NCBI GenBank assembly: GCA_963703895.1
Contig: CAVPFX010000003.1
Location: 865,919-929,918 of the forward strand
Origin: VRUE01 sp963703895
Lineage (GTDB): Bacteria > Actinomycetota > Thermoleophilia > Solirubrobacterales > 70-9
Length of the DNA: 64,000 bases
Direction: 5' to 3'
Below the pieces are notes generated by a model. The model worked only from the letters and a program-made list of their open reading frames with translations. It was not told where the DNA came from and searched no databases. Both the position numbers and the translations under genes were made by a program. Shown here one piece after another: positions 48,562-64,000 of the stretch; position 1 is the first letter of the stretch; the number at the start of each line of letters is the position of its first letter.

Positions 48562-49172
48562 CAGCCCAGCCTCTCCTGCAGCTTCTCCAGCGCTTTCTCG
48601 GAAACGACCAACGAAGCGGCGCCGATCACATCGGCAACGCCGACGGCGCTGACCTCGGCGACCTCGACCCGGGGAATGTTGCGGAAGCTCTTTGCCGCGC
48701 CGCCCTCCTCGGGGGCGAGCACGATCAGGGTCGAGCGCTTGGCGCCCCATTTGGCGAGCGCCTCGGCCGCGGTCTTGGTCGAGGGGGTGTCGAAGCTACC
48801 GGCGTCGAGCAGGGCGATGCTGTCGCGCTCGGCATGAACCGAGAGCGCCGAGCGCAGCGCCTTGCGACGAGCCTTGCGATTGACCTTGACGGTGTAGTGG
48901 CGCGGCTTGGGACCGAAGGCGACGCCGCCGCCGAAACGACTCGGCGCGCTGAGCGCGCCGACGCGGGCGCGGCCGGTGCCCTTCTGGCGCCATGCCTTGG
49001 CGCCGGTCATCGAGACCTCGCCGCGAGTCAAGGTCGAAGCCGAGCCCTGACGGCGCGAGGCGAGGTCGGCACGCGCGGCCTCATCCACCAGCGAGTGATG
49101 GAAGGGCTCGGCGAAGAGCTCTTTCGGCAGATCGGCCTTGGTCGTCTTGCCCAGCACGGCAGCTTTAGCCAT
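48561..49172 (-). CDS. rplD: 50S ribosomal protein L4
   Basis: A 203-residue protein. GSASTLTRGEVSMTGAKAWRQKGTGRARVGALSAPSRFGGGVAFGPKPR is the conserved tunnel loop. In other bacteria L4 attenuates the S10 operon. Overlaps the rplC stop by 8 bp. Confidence 0.96.
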   Translation of the reverse strand: MAKAAVLGKTTKADLPKELFAEPFHHSLVDEAARADLASRRQGSASTLTRGEVSMTGAKAWRQKGTGRARVGALSAPSRFGGGVAFGPKPRHYTVKVNRKARRKALRSALSVHAERDSIALLDAGSFDTPSTKTAAEALAKWGAKRSTLIVLAPEEGGAAKSFRNIPRVEVAEVSAVGVADVIGAASLVVSEKALEKLQERLG

Positions 49173-49794
49173 CGGTCCTCACCTCAACCATCGAGTTGCG
49201 CGAGCCCGGTACCGAGCCTTTGATCAGAAGCAGGTTGCGATCGGCATCGACCTGGGCGACTTCAAGGCCCTTCTGGGTGATCCGCTTGTTGCCCATCTGG
49301 CCCGGCATCCGCATTCCCTTGAAGACTCGGGCGGGGAAGGTGCTGGCGCCGATCGAACCCGGCGCGCGCACGTTGTGCGAACCGTGGGTGACGGGGCCGC
49401 GGCTGAAGTTGTGGCGCTTGATCCCACCCTGGAAGCCCTTGCCGATCGAGATCCCGGCGACCTTCACCTTCTGGCCAGCCTCGAAGGACTCGACTGTTAC
49501 GTCGTCGCCGATCTTGGGGCTCTCCTCGGCACCGAGATCCTCGTCGCGGAACTCGACCAGGTGGCGCATCGGCGCCGCCCCCGCCTTCTTCAGGTGCCCT
49601 TCCTCGGCCTTGCTCAGCTTGCCCTGCTTGGTCTCGCCAAAGGCGAGTTGCACGGCGGCGTAGCCGTCGCGCTGCTGCTCGCGCACCGCGGTCACCTTGC
49701 AGGGGCCGGCCTCGATCACGGTCACGGGGATGACCTCGCCGTCCTCGGCGAAGACCTGCGTCATCCCAAGCTTCTTTCCGAGGATCGCAGCCAT
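49165..49794 (-). CDS. rplC: 50S ribosomal protein L3
   Basis: A 209-residue protein. AAILGKKLGMTQVFAEDGEVIPVTVIEAGPC at the start, KGFQGGIKRHNFSRGPVTHGSHNVRAPGSIGAST and RVFKGMRMPGQMGNKRIT in the core. 4 bp after rpsJ. Confidence 0.97.
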   Translation of the reverse strand: MAAILGKKLGMTQVFAEDGEVIPVTVIEAGPCKVTAVREQQRDGYAAVQLAFGETKQGKLSKAEEGHLKKAGAAPMRHLVEFRDEDLGAEESPKIGDDVTVESFEAGQKVKVAGISIGKGFQGGIKRHNFSRGPVTHGSHNVRAPGSIGASTFPARVFKGMRMPGQMGNKRITQKGLEVAQVDADRNLLLIKGSVPGSRNSMVEVRTDG

Positions 49795-49798
49795 CGCG

Positions 49799-50119
49799 CT
49801 AGAGGCGGATCTCGATATCGACGCCGGCAGGCAGCGAGTCGAGGCGCTGCAAAGAGTCGACGGTTTTCGGTGAGGGCTGGAGGATGTCGATCAGGCGCTT
49901 GTGCGTGCGCATCTCGAAGTGCTCGCGCGAGTCCTTGTCCTTGAAGGGCGAGCGGATTACGCAGTAGACGTTCTTCTCGGTGGGCAGCGGCACGGGGCCA
50001 GAGACGCTGGCGCCGGTGCGCTCCGCGGTTTCGACGATCTCGCGGGCAGCCCGGTCTATGGCGTCATGGTCGTACGCCTTGAGCCGGATTCGAATTTTCT
50101 GTGCTGCTATCGCTGCCAC
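49799..50119 (-). CDS. rpsJ: 30S ribosomal protein S10
   Basis: A 106-residue protein, also a NusE-type antitermination factor. IRIRLKAYDHDAIDRAAREIVETAERTGASVSGPVPLPTEKN and EMRTHKRLIDI are diagnostic. GTG start with a weak ribosome-binding site. It begins the S10 block; 160 bp with several hairpins separate it from tuf. Confidence 0.97.
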   Translation of the reverse strand: MAAIAAQKIRIRLKAYDHDAIDRAAREIVETAERTGASVSGPVPLPTEKNVYCVIRSPFKDKDSREHFEMRTHKRLIDILQPSPKTVDSLQRLDSLPAGVDIEIRL

Positions 50120-50166
50120 GTTCGGACTTTTCTTTCGTCTTTCCCGCGCGTCTTACCGCGCATAAA

Positions 50167-50197
50167 GGGCGGGGCCCCATTTGGTGGGGCGCCGCCC
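50167..50197 (-). terminator. GC-rich hairpin after tuf
   Basis: On the minus strand a 13-bp stem with one mismatch (50185-50197 with 50167-50179) is followed by TTTATG. This fits an intrinsic terminator or attenuator between tuf and rpsJ. Confidence 0.5.
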
Positions 50198-50221
50198 CGG
50201 TCGTATGTCTTTGCAGTTGTC

Positions 50222-50265
50222 TCGCTGCCCAGTCGGCAGCGAAGGGTGGGCACTAGTGCCCACCC
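50222..50265. repeat. Two adjacent palindromes between tuf and rpsJ
   Basis: TCGCTGCC/GGCAGCGA (50222-50229, 50235-50242) is followed directly by a perfect 22-bp palindrome at 50244-50265 centred on ACTAGT. It ends 13 bp before the tuf stop codon. Possible terminator or regulator of S10 operon expression. Confidence 0.6.
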
Positions 50266-50278
50266 CTGGGTGAATCGC

Positions 50279-51463
<1,185 letters not shown>

Positions 51464-51533
51464 CTCTCTCCGTTCTACCTTTCGAAGTCGGGTTCTGTCT
51501 GCGTTGACTGATTAAGTTTGGGGCACGTCACCG

Positions 51534-51554
51534 GGCAGGGCATTTTCTCCTGCC
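51534..51554 (-). terminator. Hairpin between fusA and tuf
   Basis: GGCAGG (51534-51539) and CCTGCC (51549-51554) with a T-rich/A-rich loop. It lies 50 bp after the fusA stop on the minus strand, and may partly terminate or process the transcript. Confidence 0.35.
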
Positions 51555-51606
51555 TGCGGGCGAACCTGGGAAATATAGCTAGAACAACCGTGTGGCCTAC
51601 TGCCGG

Positions 51607-53718
<2,112 letters not shown>

Positions 53719-54597
53719 GTGTTCCTAAGGTAAGGGTTTGGTTGTGAAACGGGGACGGGACAAACGCAAACGATCTGGCAAGGGCCGAGATCGGCGCATG
53801 AAAAAGGCCCTCGCGGGCCCGGCGAAACGAACTTCGAAACGCACTTCGAAAGGACTGCCTGAGCGACGCGCGATAATAGCATCGGCGCGGCGGCGCATCG
53901 GCGCGGTGCTCTCGGCCGGCGCGAAGCGCACTCAACAGGTCGATCGAGCGCTCTCCCGTCACATCGAGTGGGCCCGGCCCAAGCTGACGCAAAGGCTGCG
54001 GCAAACACGTGCCCTGGGGCTCCGGGTCGCCAAGGCGGTCGCGAAGCGCCTACGGCCGGTTGGAGTTCTGGTCCTGCGCGGCTTCGGCCTCGGCGAACGG
54101 CTGCTGCGCCGAGTGGCGACGGTATCTGTTCGCGGCGCGACACGGGCCAGCGCAGTCCTCACCCCGGCCCGGGGCATCGGCGGCCTGGTGCTCGCCTCGG
54201 CCGTCTGCCTCATCGTCTCCCAGTTCGTCACCTACAGCAGCGTCGAGATCGGTCAGCCGGCCTACGCCGGGCTGACCGCAGCAGCGCCACCGACGGTCGG
54301 CGCCGAACGCGCTGGCGAAGCGCACGCCTATGTCCTGATCCCACTCGCCCTGATTGCCGCGCTGCTGGCAACGATGATGCTGCGCACTGAGCGACGCGGC
54401 CTCGGTCGCATCGTCGTTGCCCTCGGCCTGCTCTGCATCGCCCTGATCCTGATCGTCGACCTGCCCGCCGGGCTCGATGTAGGCGCTCAGTCATCGCGCT
54501 TTTCAGGCGCGACAGCAGTGCTCGAGAGTGGCTTTTACGCCGAGCTCGCGGCAGCGACGGGGCTGGTCATTGGCGGTCTGCTCTACTATGCGCGGCC

Positions 54598-54992
<395 letters not shown>

Positions 54993-54993
<1 letters not shown>

Positions 54994-55463
54994 TGCCGCG
55001 CCGCTCCGCAGCCACAATCCGACCGGTCGAGCCCGATGCGCGCTTCCGCAACCGCCTCGTCCAGCAGCTGATCAACAAGGTGATGAGCGACGGCAAGAAG
55101 CAACTTGCCGAGCGCATCGTCTACGACGCCCTCGCCCTGGTCGGCGAGCGCTCCGGCGAGGACGCGATCGAGACGCTCGAGGCGGCGATCAAGCAACTTA
55201 CCCCGGTGCTCGAGGTTCGCTCGCGCCGGGTCGGCGGCGCCACCTACCAGGTGCCGGTCGAGGTGCCCGCACGGCGCGCCCGCACCCTGGCGATCCGCTG
55301 GCTGGTCGACTTCGCCCGCAACCGCCGCGAGTACTCGATGGCCGAGCGGTTGGCCAGCGAGATCCTTGACGCTACTCAGCAGCAGGGGGCTGCTTGGAAG
55401 CGCAAGGACGACATTTATCGCATGGCTCAGGCGAACAAGGCGTTCGCTCATTACCGCTGGTAG
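54993..55463 (+). CDS. rpsG: 30S ribosomal protein S7
   Basis: Head-nucleating protein of 156 residues starting MPRRSAATIRPVEPD. RLVQQLINKVMSDGKKQLAERIVYDAL and RRVGGATYQVPVEVPARRARTLAIRWLVDFARNR are typical. It is coupled to rpsL but, unlike the common str operon, is followed not by fusA but by palindromic element A3 directly after the stop codon. Confidence 0.97.
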
Positions 55464-55558
55464 GAGGGGCACGAGATGCCCCTCGCCCGGACAAATGCCG
55501 GCCTAATTAGGCCGGCATTTTGAGTATCCGCCCGTTCGAGGGGCATCTCGTGCCCCTC
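55464..55558. repeat. Composite palindromic element, family A, copy 3
   Basis: A 95-bp element with 22-bp perfect arms (55464-55485, 55537-55558) around a 51-nt core matching the A1 core at 42 of 51 positions in the same orientation. In the central 22-bp palindrome three base pairs differ from A1, each with the compensating change. It starts at the first base after the rpsG stop. Confidence 0.92.
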
Positions 55559-55620
55559 TTCGAGCCGAAACTGAGGATCGCCAAGCGGGCCAAAGTCATG
55601 CGCGGATCTGGAGCTTGGGT

Positions 55621-56100
55621 ATGAGCAAACCCCTTCTCGCGGTGGACATCGATGGCGTCATCTCGCTCTTTGGAGCTGAGGAAAAGCCGGATCGCGCTTT
55701 TACGAAGCTCGAGTTGGTCGATGGGGTGCCGCATTTGATCTCGCTGCCGGTGGGCGAGCGGCTGGTGCGGCTGAGTGAGCACTTCGAGCTGGTCTGGGCC
55801 AGTGGGTGGGAGGACAAAGCGAACTTCTATTTGCCCGGGCTGCTGGGGCTACCTGAGTTGCCGCACGTGAGCTTTGACGGGGCGGTACGAGCCGGAGCGG
55901 CGCACTGGAAGCTGGGGCCATTGGAGGAGTACGCGGCGGGTAGGCCGACGGCCTGGATCGATGACAACTTCGATCAGAGCTGTTACGAGTGGGCCGAGCA
56001 ACGCGAGCAGCCGACCCTGCTCGTCCTCACCGAGACGCACCTCGGCCTCGAGGAGGCCCACGTCGAGGCCTTGCGGCAGTGGGCTGTGTCTCTACACTGA
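55621..56100 (+). CDS. HAD-like hydrolase domain protein
   Basis: A 159-residue cytoplasmic protein. VDIDGVISLFG is the HAD motif I with Asp-x-Asp-Gly, EHFELVWASGWEDKAN supplies the motif II-like Ser/Thr region, and RPTAWIDDNFDQSC the acidic motif IV. The cap domain is minimal. Substrate unknown. The ATG at 55621 has a GGAG box ahead. It is followed after 5 bp by a small membrane protein gene. Confidence 0.72.
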   Translation: MSKPLLAVDIDGVISLFGAEEKPDRAFTKLELVDGVPHLISLPVGERLVRLSEHFELVWASGWEDKANFYLPGLLGLPELPHVSFDGAVRAGAAHWKLGPLEEYAAGRPTAWIDDNFDQSCYEWAEQREQPTLLVLTETHLGLEEAHVEALRQWAVSLH

Positions 56101-56105
56101 GCCCC

Positions 56106-56450
56106 GTGGAGGGGTTCTGGCCAATCTTCTTTCTCCTAGTCGTGCTGAAGATCCCTGTCTTCGGCGCCCTCTGGCTCGTCTGGTGGGCAAGCAAGGAACC
56201 CGAGCCCGAAGGAGCAGCTGACGATTCCGACGGCGGCTTCCGGCGCCATCGCCCCTTCCCAACCCGCCCGCGCGGCCCGCACAACCTTCCAGGCGGTGCC
56301 GGCGCTGCGAGGAGGAGGCGAGGGGCCTCTCCTGCGCAGCGGCGTCCTGTTTTTCGCCCGCTACCCGATCCTCGGACGGCGACAAGCTCTTCAGGCGAAA
56401 AACCCAGCAAGCGGGAGAGGCCCCTCGCCTCCTCCCCTCACACCCGCTGA
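56106..56450 (+). CDS. Small single-helix membrane protein with repeat-derived tail
   Basis: A 114-residue frame from the GTG at 56106. Residues 2-23 form one hydrophobic helix (GFWPIFFLLVVLKIPVFGALWLVWW), then an acidic linker (KEPEPEGAADDSDGG) and an Arg/Pro-rich region. The last 45 or so codons lie inside palindromic element D1 and have no protein-like conservation, so the original stop may have been lost when the element arrived. The stop is beyond the end of the convergent FMO gene. Function unknown. Confidence 0.5.
   Translation: MEGFWPIFFLLVVLKIPVFGALWLVWWASKEPEPEGAADDSDGGFRRHRPFPTRPRGPHNLPGGAGAARRRRGASPAQRRPVFRPLPDPRTATSSSGEKPSKRERPLASSPHTR
56311..56435. repeat. Composite palindromic element, family D, copy 1
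   Basis: A 125-bp element with 22-bp perfect arms (56311-56332, 56414-56435) around an 81-nt core that matches the D2 core at about 68 of 81 positions in the same orientation. The inner stem TTTTTCGCC/GGCGAAAAA pairs. It ends 2 bp before the FMO stop codon. Confidence 0.92.
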
Positions 56451-57760
56451 GCAGCCCGCCGTCGCTCGCGCCGGAGCTCGCGCAGATAAGGCTGGAAATC
56501 CACCTGAATAGTGTGCCGCTTAGAGGCGACGTAGCGCTTCTTCATCTTCTCTTCGGCGCCTGAGATCTCCGCCCGCATCTCGGCCGGCGCCGGCAGCGTT
56601 CCCTTCCCGCCGAGGAGATCGGCGACCCACTCGGCCTGCGCCTCGGCCAGGGGCATGATCGCCCCCAGCGGCTGAATCAAGCCGATGAAGTAGAGCCCGG
56701 GGTGCTCGACCGAGACGACCCGGCGGTAAAGCGGCAACCGATTCTCCTCGGCCGAGATCAACTCCTCATCGAAGAAGGGGAAGCTGATCTTGTAGCCCGT
56801 GCAGTAAACGACGAGGTCGATCTCCTCTTCGCTGCCGTCGACGAACTGGACCGTGCGGCCACCGCTGAAGCGGTCGAGGTTGGGCTTAATCGCGATGTCG
56901 CCGTGACCGAGGCGTGAGAGCAACTCGGCGGAGACGGTCGGGTGTGCCTCGAGCAGCTTGTGGTCGGGCTTGGGCAGGCCATAAGACGTCATGTCTCCCG
57001 CCGTCAACCCCAGCATTCGTCCCAGGACGAAGCGCTGCACCGGCAGCGGCATCATCGTCAGCACCTTCGAGGCCGCTTCGTCAGTGGGTTTACCGTTCAG
57101 GTACTTGGGCATGACGTAGGCGCCGCGGCGCATCGCCAGGAAGGTCTTCTCGGCGATGCGCGAGGCCTCGACCGCGATATCGGTCGCCGAGTTGCCGATC
57201 CCCAGAACCAGGACCCGCTTGTCGCTCAGAACCTCGGGCTCGCGGTAGTGATGGACGTGGATCTGCTCACCCTCGAAGACCTCTGAGCCCGGGAAAGACG
57301 GCTCGGGCCAGCGCGGATCCCAGTGGTGGCCGTTGGCAACCAGCACGGCGCGGTAGCGGTGGCTCTCGCGCTCTCCCCCGCGCCCGGAGACCGCCACCTC
57401 CCACTCGCCGTCGACCGGCACGACGCTGAGAACCTCGCTGCGGAAGCGGATCTTCTCGCGCAGGGCGAAATGGTCGACGTAGTCGTCGAAGTAGCGGGCG
57501 ATCTGGAAGTGGTTGGGGTAGTCCGGATAGTCATCCGGCATCGGGTAGGTCTTGTAGGCCATCAACCCGCGCGAAGTATTGATGTGCAGCGAGCGGTAGG
57601 CCGAGGAGAGCTCGTTGTCGTTTTCGTAGCGCCAGTTGCCCCCCACCTCGGAGCCCTTCTCGTAGCAATCGAAGGCGATACCGCGGGCGTTGAGGACCTG
57701 GCAGGAGGCGATGCCGGAGGACCCGGCACCGATCACGCAGACCTTCTGGGCGGCGGCCAC
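56438..57760 (-). CDS. Flavin-containing monooxygenase (FMO-like)
   Basis: NADPH- and FAD-dependent oxygenase of 440 residues. The FAD motif VIGAGSSGIASCQVL is near residue 9, followed by EKGSEVGGNWRYEND. FEGEQIHVHHYREP is the FMO fingerprint (FxGxxxHxxxY), and VLGIGNSATDIAVEASRIA binds NADPH. Substrate could be a ketone, amine or thioether. GTG start. Convergent with the small membrane protein; divergent from the repeat protein. Confidence 0.88.
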   Translation of the reverse strand: MAAAQKVCVIGAGSSGIASCQVLNARGIAFDCYEKGSEVGGNWRYENDNELSSAYRSLHINTSRGLMAYKTYPMPDDYPDYPNHFQIARYFDDYVDHFALREKIRFRSEVLSVVPVDGEWEVAVSGRGGERESHRYRAVLVANGHHWDPRWPEPSFPGSEVFEGEQIHVHHYREPEVLSDKRVLVLGIGNSATDIAVEASRIAEKTFLAMRRGAYVMPKYLNGKPTDEAASKVLTMMPLPVQRFVLGRMLGLTAGDMTSYGLPKPDHKLLEAHPTVSAELLSRLGHGDIAIKPNLDRFSGGRTVQFVDGSEEEIDLVVYCTGYKISFPFFDEELISAEENRLPLYRRVVSVEHPGLYFIGLIQPLGAIMPLAEAQAEWVADLLGGKGTLPAPAEMRAEISGAEEKMKKRYVASKRHTIQVDFQPYLRELRRERRRAAQRV

Positions 57761-57803
57761 AACTGCAATCTATCCAGTGCGATCTGGACTGGCTGACTGG
57801 CCA

Positions 57804-57825
57804 AGGGGTGAGGAAGACCACCCCT
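57804..57825. repeat. Short hairpin upstream of the repeat protein
   Basis: AGGGGTG (57804-57810) pairs with CACCCCT (57819-57825) over an 8-nt loop. It lies between divergent genes in the leader of the 57904 gene. Role unclear. Confidence 0.4.
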
Positions 57826-57903
57826 GGGGTCCGTAGAGAGAAAGCCCGATCGATTCGAAGCTTGGTCCATCGGATTTACCAACCAAACGAAAGGAACACT
57901 CCG

Positions 57904-58548
57904 ATGACCAAGAAGAGCACATTCCGCCCCAGCCCCGCCCTCGTGATCGCCTGCATCGCCCTGTTCGCCGCCCTCACCGGCAGCGCCATCGCCGCCGGCG
58001 TCGGCAAGAACACGGTCCGCTCGCCGCAGATCGTCGACGGCACGATCCGCACCGTCGACCTCCGCGACAACGCGGTCGCCGCCGGCAAGATCGCCCCCGA
58101 CGCGGTCGACACCACGGAGATCGCCGAAAACGGCGTCGACTCCTCCGATGTCGCCCCCGAGACGCTGACCTCAGGCGACCTCGGCGCTGCCTCGGTCACC
58201 TCCTCGGAGGTAGCCGACCAGTCGCTGAGCGCCAACGACCTCGGCCCCGACTCGGTCGGCTCCAGCGAGCTGCAGGCCGGCTCCGTCCGCGCCTCCGAGC
58301 TCGGCGGGATCATCTCGGTGTCGAACAGCACCACGATCAAAACCGGCGCCAACGCCAGCGTCAGCGTCGACTGCCCCACGGGCACCGTCGCGATCAGCGG
58401 TGGCAACACCGCCGGCGACTACCGGGTGGCATTGACCGGCGCGCAGCGCAGCGGCAACGGCTGGATCGCCCACGCTCACAGCTACGCCCCTGCCGACACC
58501 AGCCTCACCGTCTACGCCTACTGCCTATCAGGCGGTAGCAGCAACTAG
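57904..58548 (+). CDS. Secreted short-repeat protein
   Basis: A 214-residue exported protein with a good ribosome-binding site (AAAGGAA). After the signal peptide (LVIACIALFAALTGSAIA) come about eight imperfect repeats of 10-11 residues of the type DAVDTTEIAENGVDSSDVAPE, with a small residue, Val/Leu, Ser/Asp and Glu/Asp in register; this pattern suggests a beta-helix or trimeric left-handed repeat stalk. The C-terminal 90 residues form a compact beta-rich domain with two cysteines (VDCPTGTVAISGG and YAYCLSGG). Probably a surface or adhesion protein; no named family is certain. Confidence 0.7.
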   Translation: MTKKSTFRPSPALVIACIALFAALTGSAIAAGVGKNTVRSPQIVDGTIRTVDLRDNAVAAGKIAPDAVDTTEIAENGVDSSDVAPETLTSGDLGAASVTSSEVADQSLSANDLGPDSVGSSELQAGSVRASELGGIISVSNSTTIKTGANASVSVDCPTGTVAISGGNTAGDYRVALTGAQRSGNGWIAHAHSYAPADTSLTVYAYCLSGGSSN

Positions 58549-58560
58549 TCCCTCCCCTGC

Positions 58561-58605
58561 TCCGGTGCGCTTTATGTGGCCATGGGCCACAAAAGGCGCA
58601 CCGGA
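58561..58605. repeat. Family F hairpin repeat, copy 2
   Basis: TCCGGTGCGC (58561-58570) pairs with 58596-58605, and the stem continues to a GTGGCC/GGCCAC tip with one mismatch. The outer 21 bases are the same as at 8925-8945; the tip differs with compensating changes. It lies 12 bp after the stop of the repeat-protein gene. Confidence 0.75.
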
Positions 58606-58623
58606 AGCGGATGGAGTGCCAGA

Positions 58624-58713
58624 CGGCCCGGGCGAAAGCTCGGGCCGCTTCGCGTTGAGGCACGAACTGCATCAACTTCTCTATCTGCTGGGAGGAGAAG
58701 TTGATGCAGTTCG
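58624..58713. repeat. Two further hairpins before rpoC
   Basis: CGGCCCG/CGGGCCG (58624-58630, 58641-58647) is followed by a 19-bp perfect inverted repeat (58663-58681 with 58695-58713) around 13 nt. The second is unusually AT-rich for this genome (CATCAACTTCTC). Together with F2 and D2 they fill the whole gap 58549-58876, which contains no gene. Confidence 0.75.
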
Positions 58714-58744
58714 CCCTCGCGGGCGCGGAAGTACGCAGCTGAGA

Positions 58745-58867
58745 GAGGGGCCGGGGTGCCCCTCCTGCGCAGCGGCGTCTCGTTTTCCGCCCGCACCGAC
58801 AACCTCGGACGGCGATCAGCTCCTCAGGCGGAAAACCCAGCAAGCGGGAGGGGCACCCCGGCCCCTC
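58745..58867. repeat. Composite palindromic element, family D, copy 2
   Basis: A 123-bp element with 21-bp perfect arms (58745-58765, 58847-58867) and an 81-nt core of the same length as D1. Its stem TTTTCCGCC/GGCGGAAAA shows the compensating pair to D1 (T-A to C-G). It ends 9 bp before the rpoC stop codon. Confidence 0.92.
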
Positions 58868-58876
58868 CCCCCGCCA

Positions 58877-64000
<5,124 letters not shown>

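Overview
The window is a GC-rich chromosomal segment of a Gram-positive actinobacterium. Gene order in the S10-spc-alpha block, a SigB/SigF-type stress sigma factor with partner-switching proteins, zinc-type S14, a rubredoxin/GMC oxidoreductase pair, and an ECF sigma factor followed by a DUF4349 membrane protein all fit Actinobacteriota. My best guess is class Thermoleophilia (Solirubrobacterales or a relative). That assignment rests on gene content and needs phylogenetic confirmation. No transposase, integrase, phage gene or CRISPR array was seen.

Layout. 1-7200: biotin synthesis (bioB cut by the left edge, then bioF and bioD as a tight operon, and bioA further right), interrupted by yaaA and a MarR/MFS efflux pair on the other strand. 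7207-9661: ECF sigma factor, DUF4349 membrane protein, NUDIX hydrolase. 9666-13055: a SipW-type signal peptidase with TasA/camelysin-like secreted proteins on the minus strand; the four-gene operon is preceded by a convincing cyclic-di-GMP-I riboswitch. 13207-24638: LemA, rubredoxin/GMC oxidoreductase, superoxide dismutase, the stress sigma factor with its ATPase-type regulator and a GAF/PP2C phosphatase, a mechanosensitive channel, a secreted glycoside hydrolase, tRNA-Pro(CGG) and a DsbA-like protein. 24663-32821: acyl-CoA ligase, patatin, PBP4-type carboxypeptidase, surE, ligA. 32944-53718: truA (frame-disrupted, opposite strand) and then, on the minus strand, rplQ-rpoA-rpsD-rpsK-rpsM-rpmJ, map-adk-secY, the complete spc and S10 operons, tuf and fusA. 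53798-64000: rpsL-rpsG on the plus strand (inverted relative to fusA), small accessory genes, an FMO, a repeat protein, then rpoC and the 3' part of rpoB.

The most striking feature is several families of composite palindromic elements. Each family (A: three copies; B, C, D: two each) has a conserved, internally structured core bounded by long perfect inverted arms (21-28 bp). The cores are family-specific, but the arms are different in each copy while remaining perfectly complementary within that copy. Within families A and D the core stems show compensatory base changes. Most copies lie within 0-17 bp of a stop codon. A related family (E) lies inside the coding regions of three ribosomal proteins (rpsE, rplE, rpsQ) and is translated as part of their acidic Ala/Glu-rich extensions; a 41-bp palindrome is inserted in frame in bioD. 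Repeats of this kind sit beside both places where the conserved ribosomal gene order is broken (truA and rpsL-rpsG). They look like an undescribed class of mobile or amplifying palindromic elements that may serve as bidirectional terminators.
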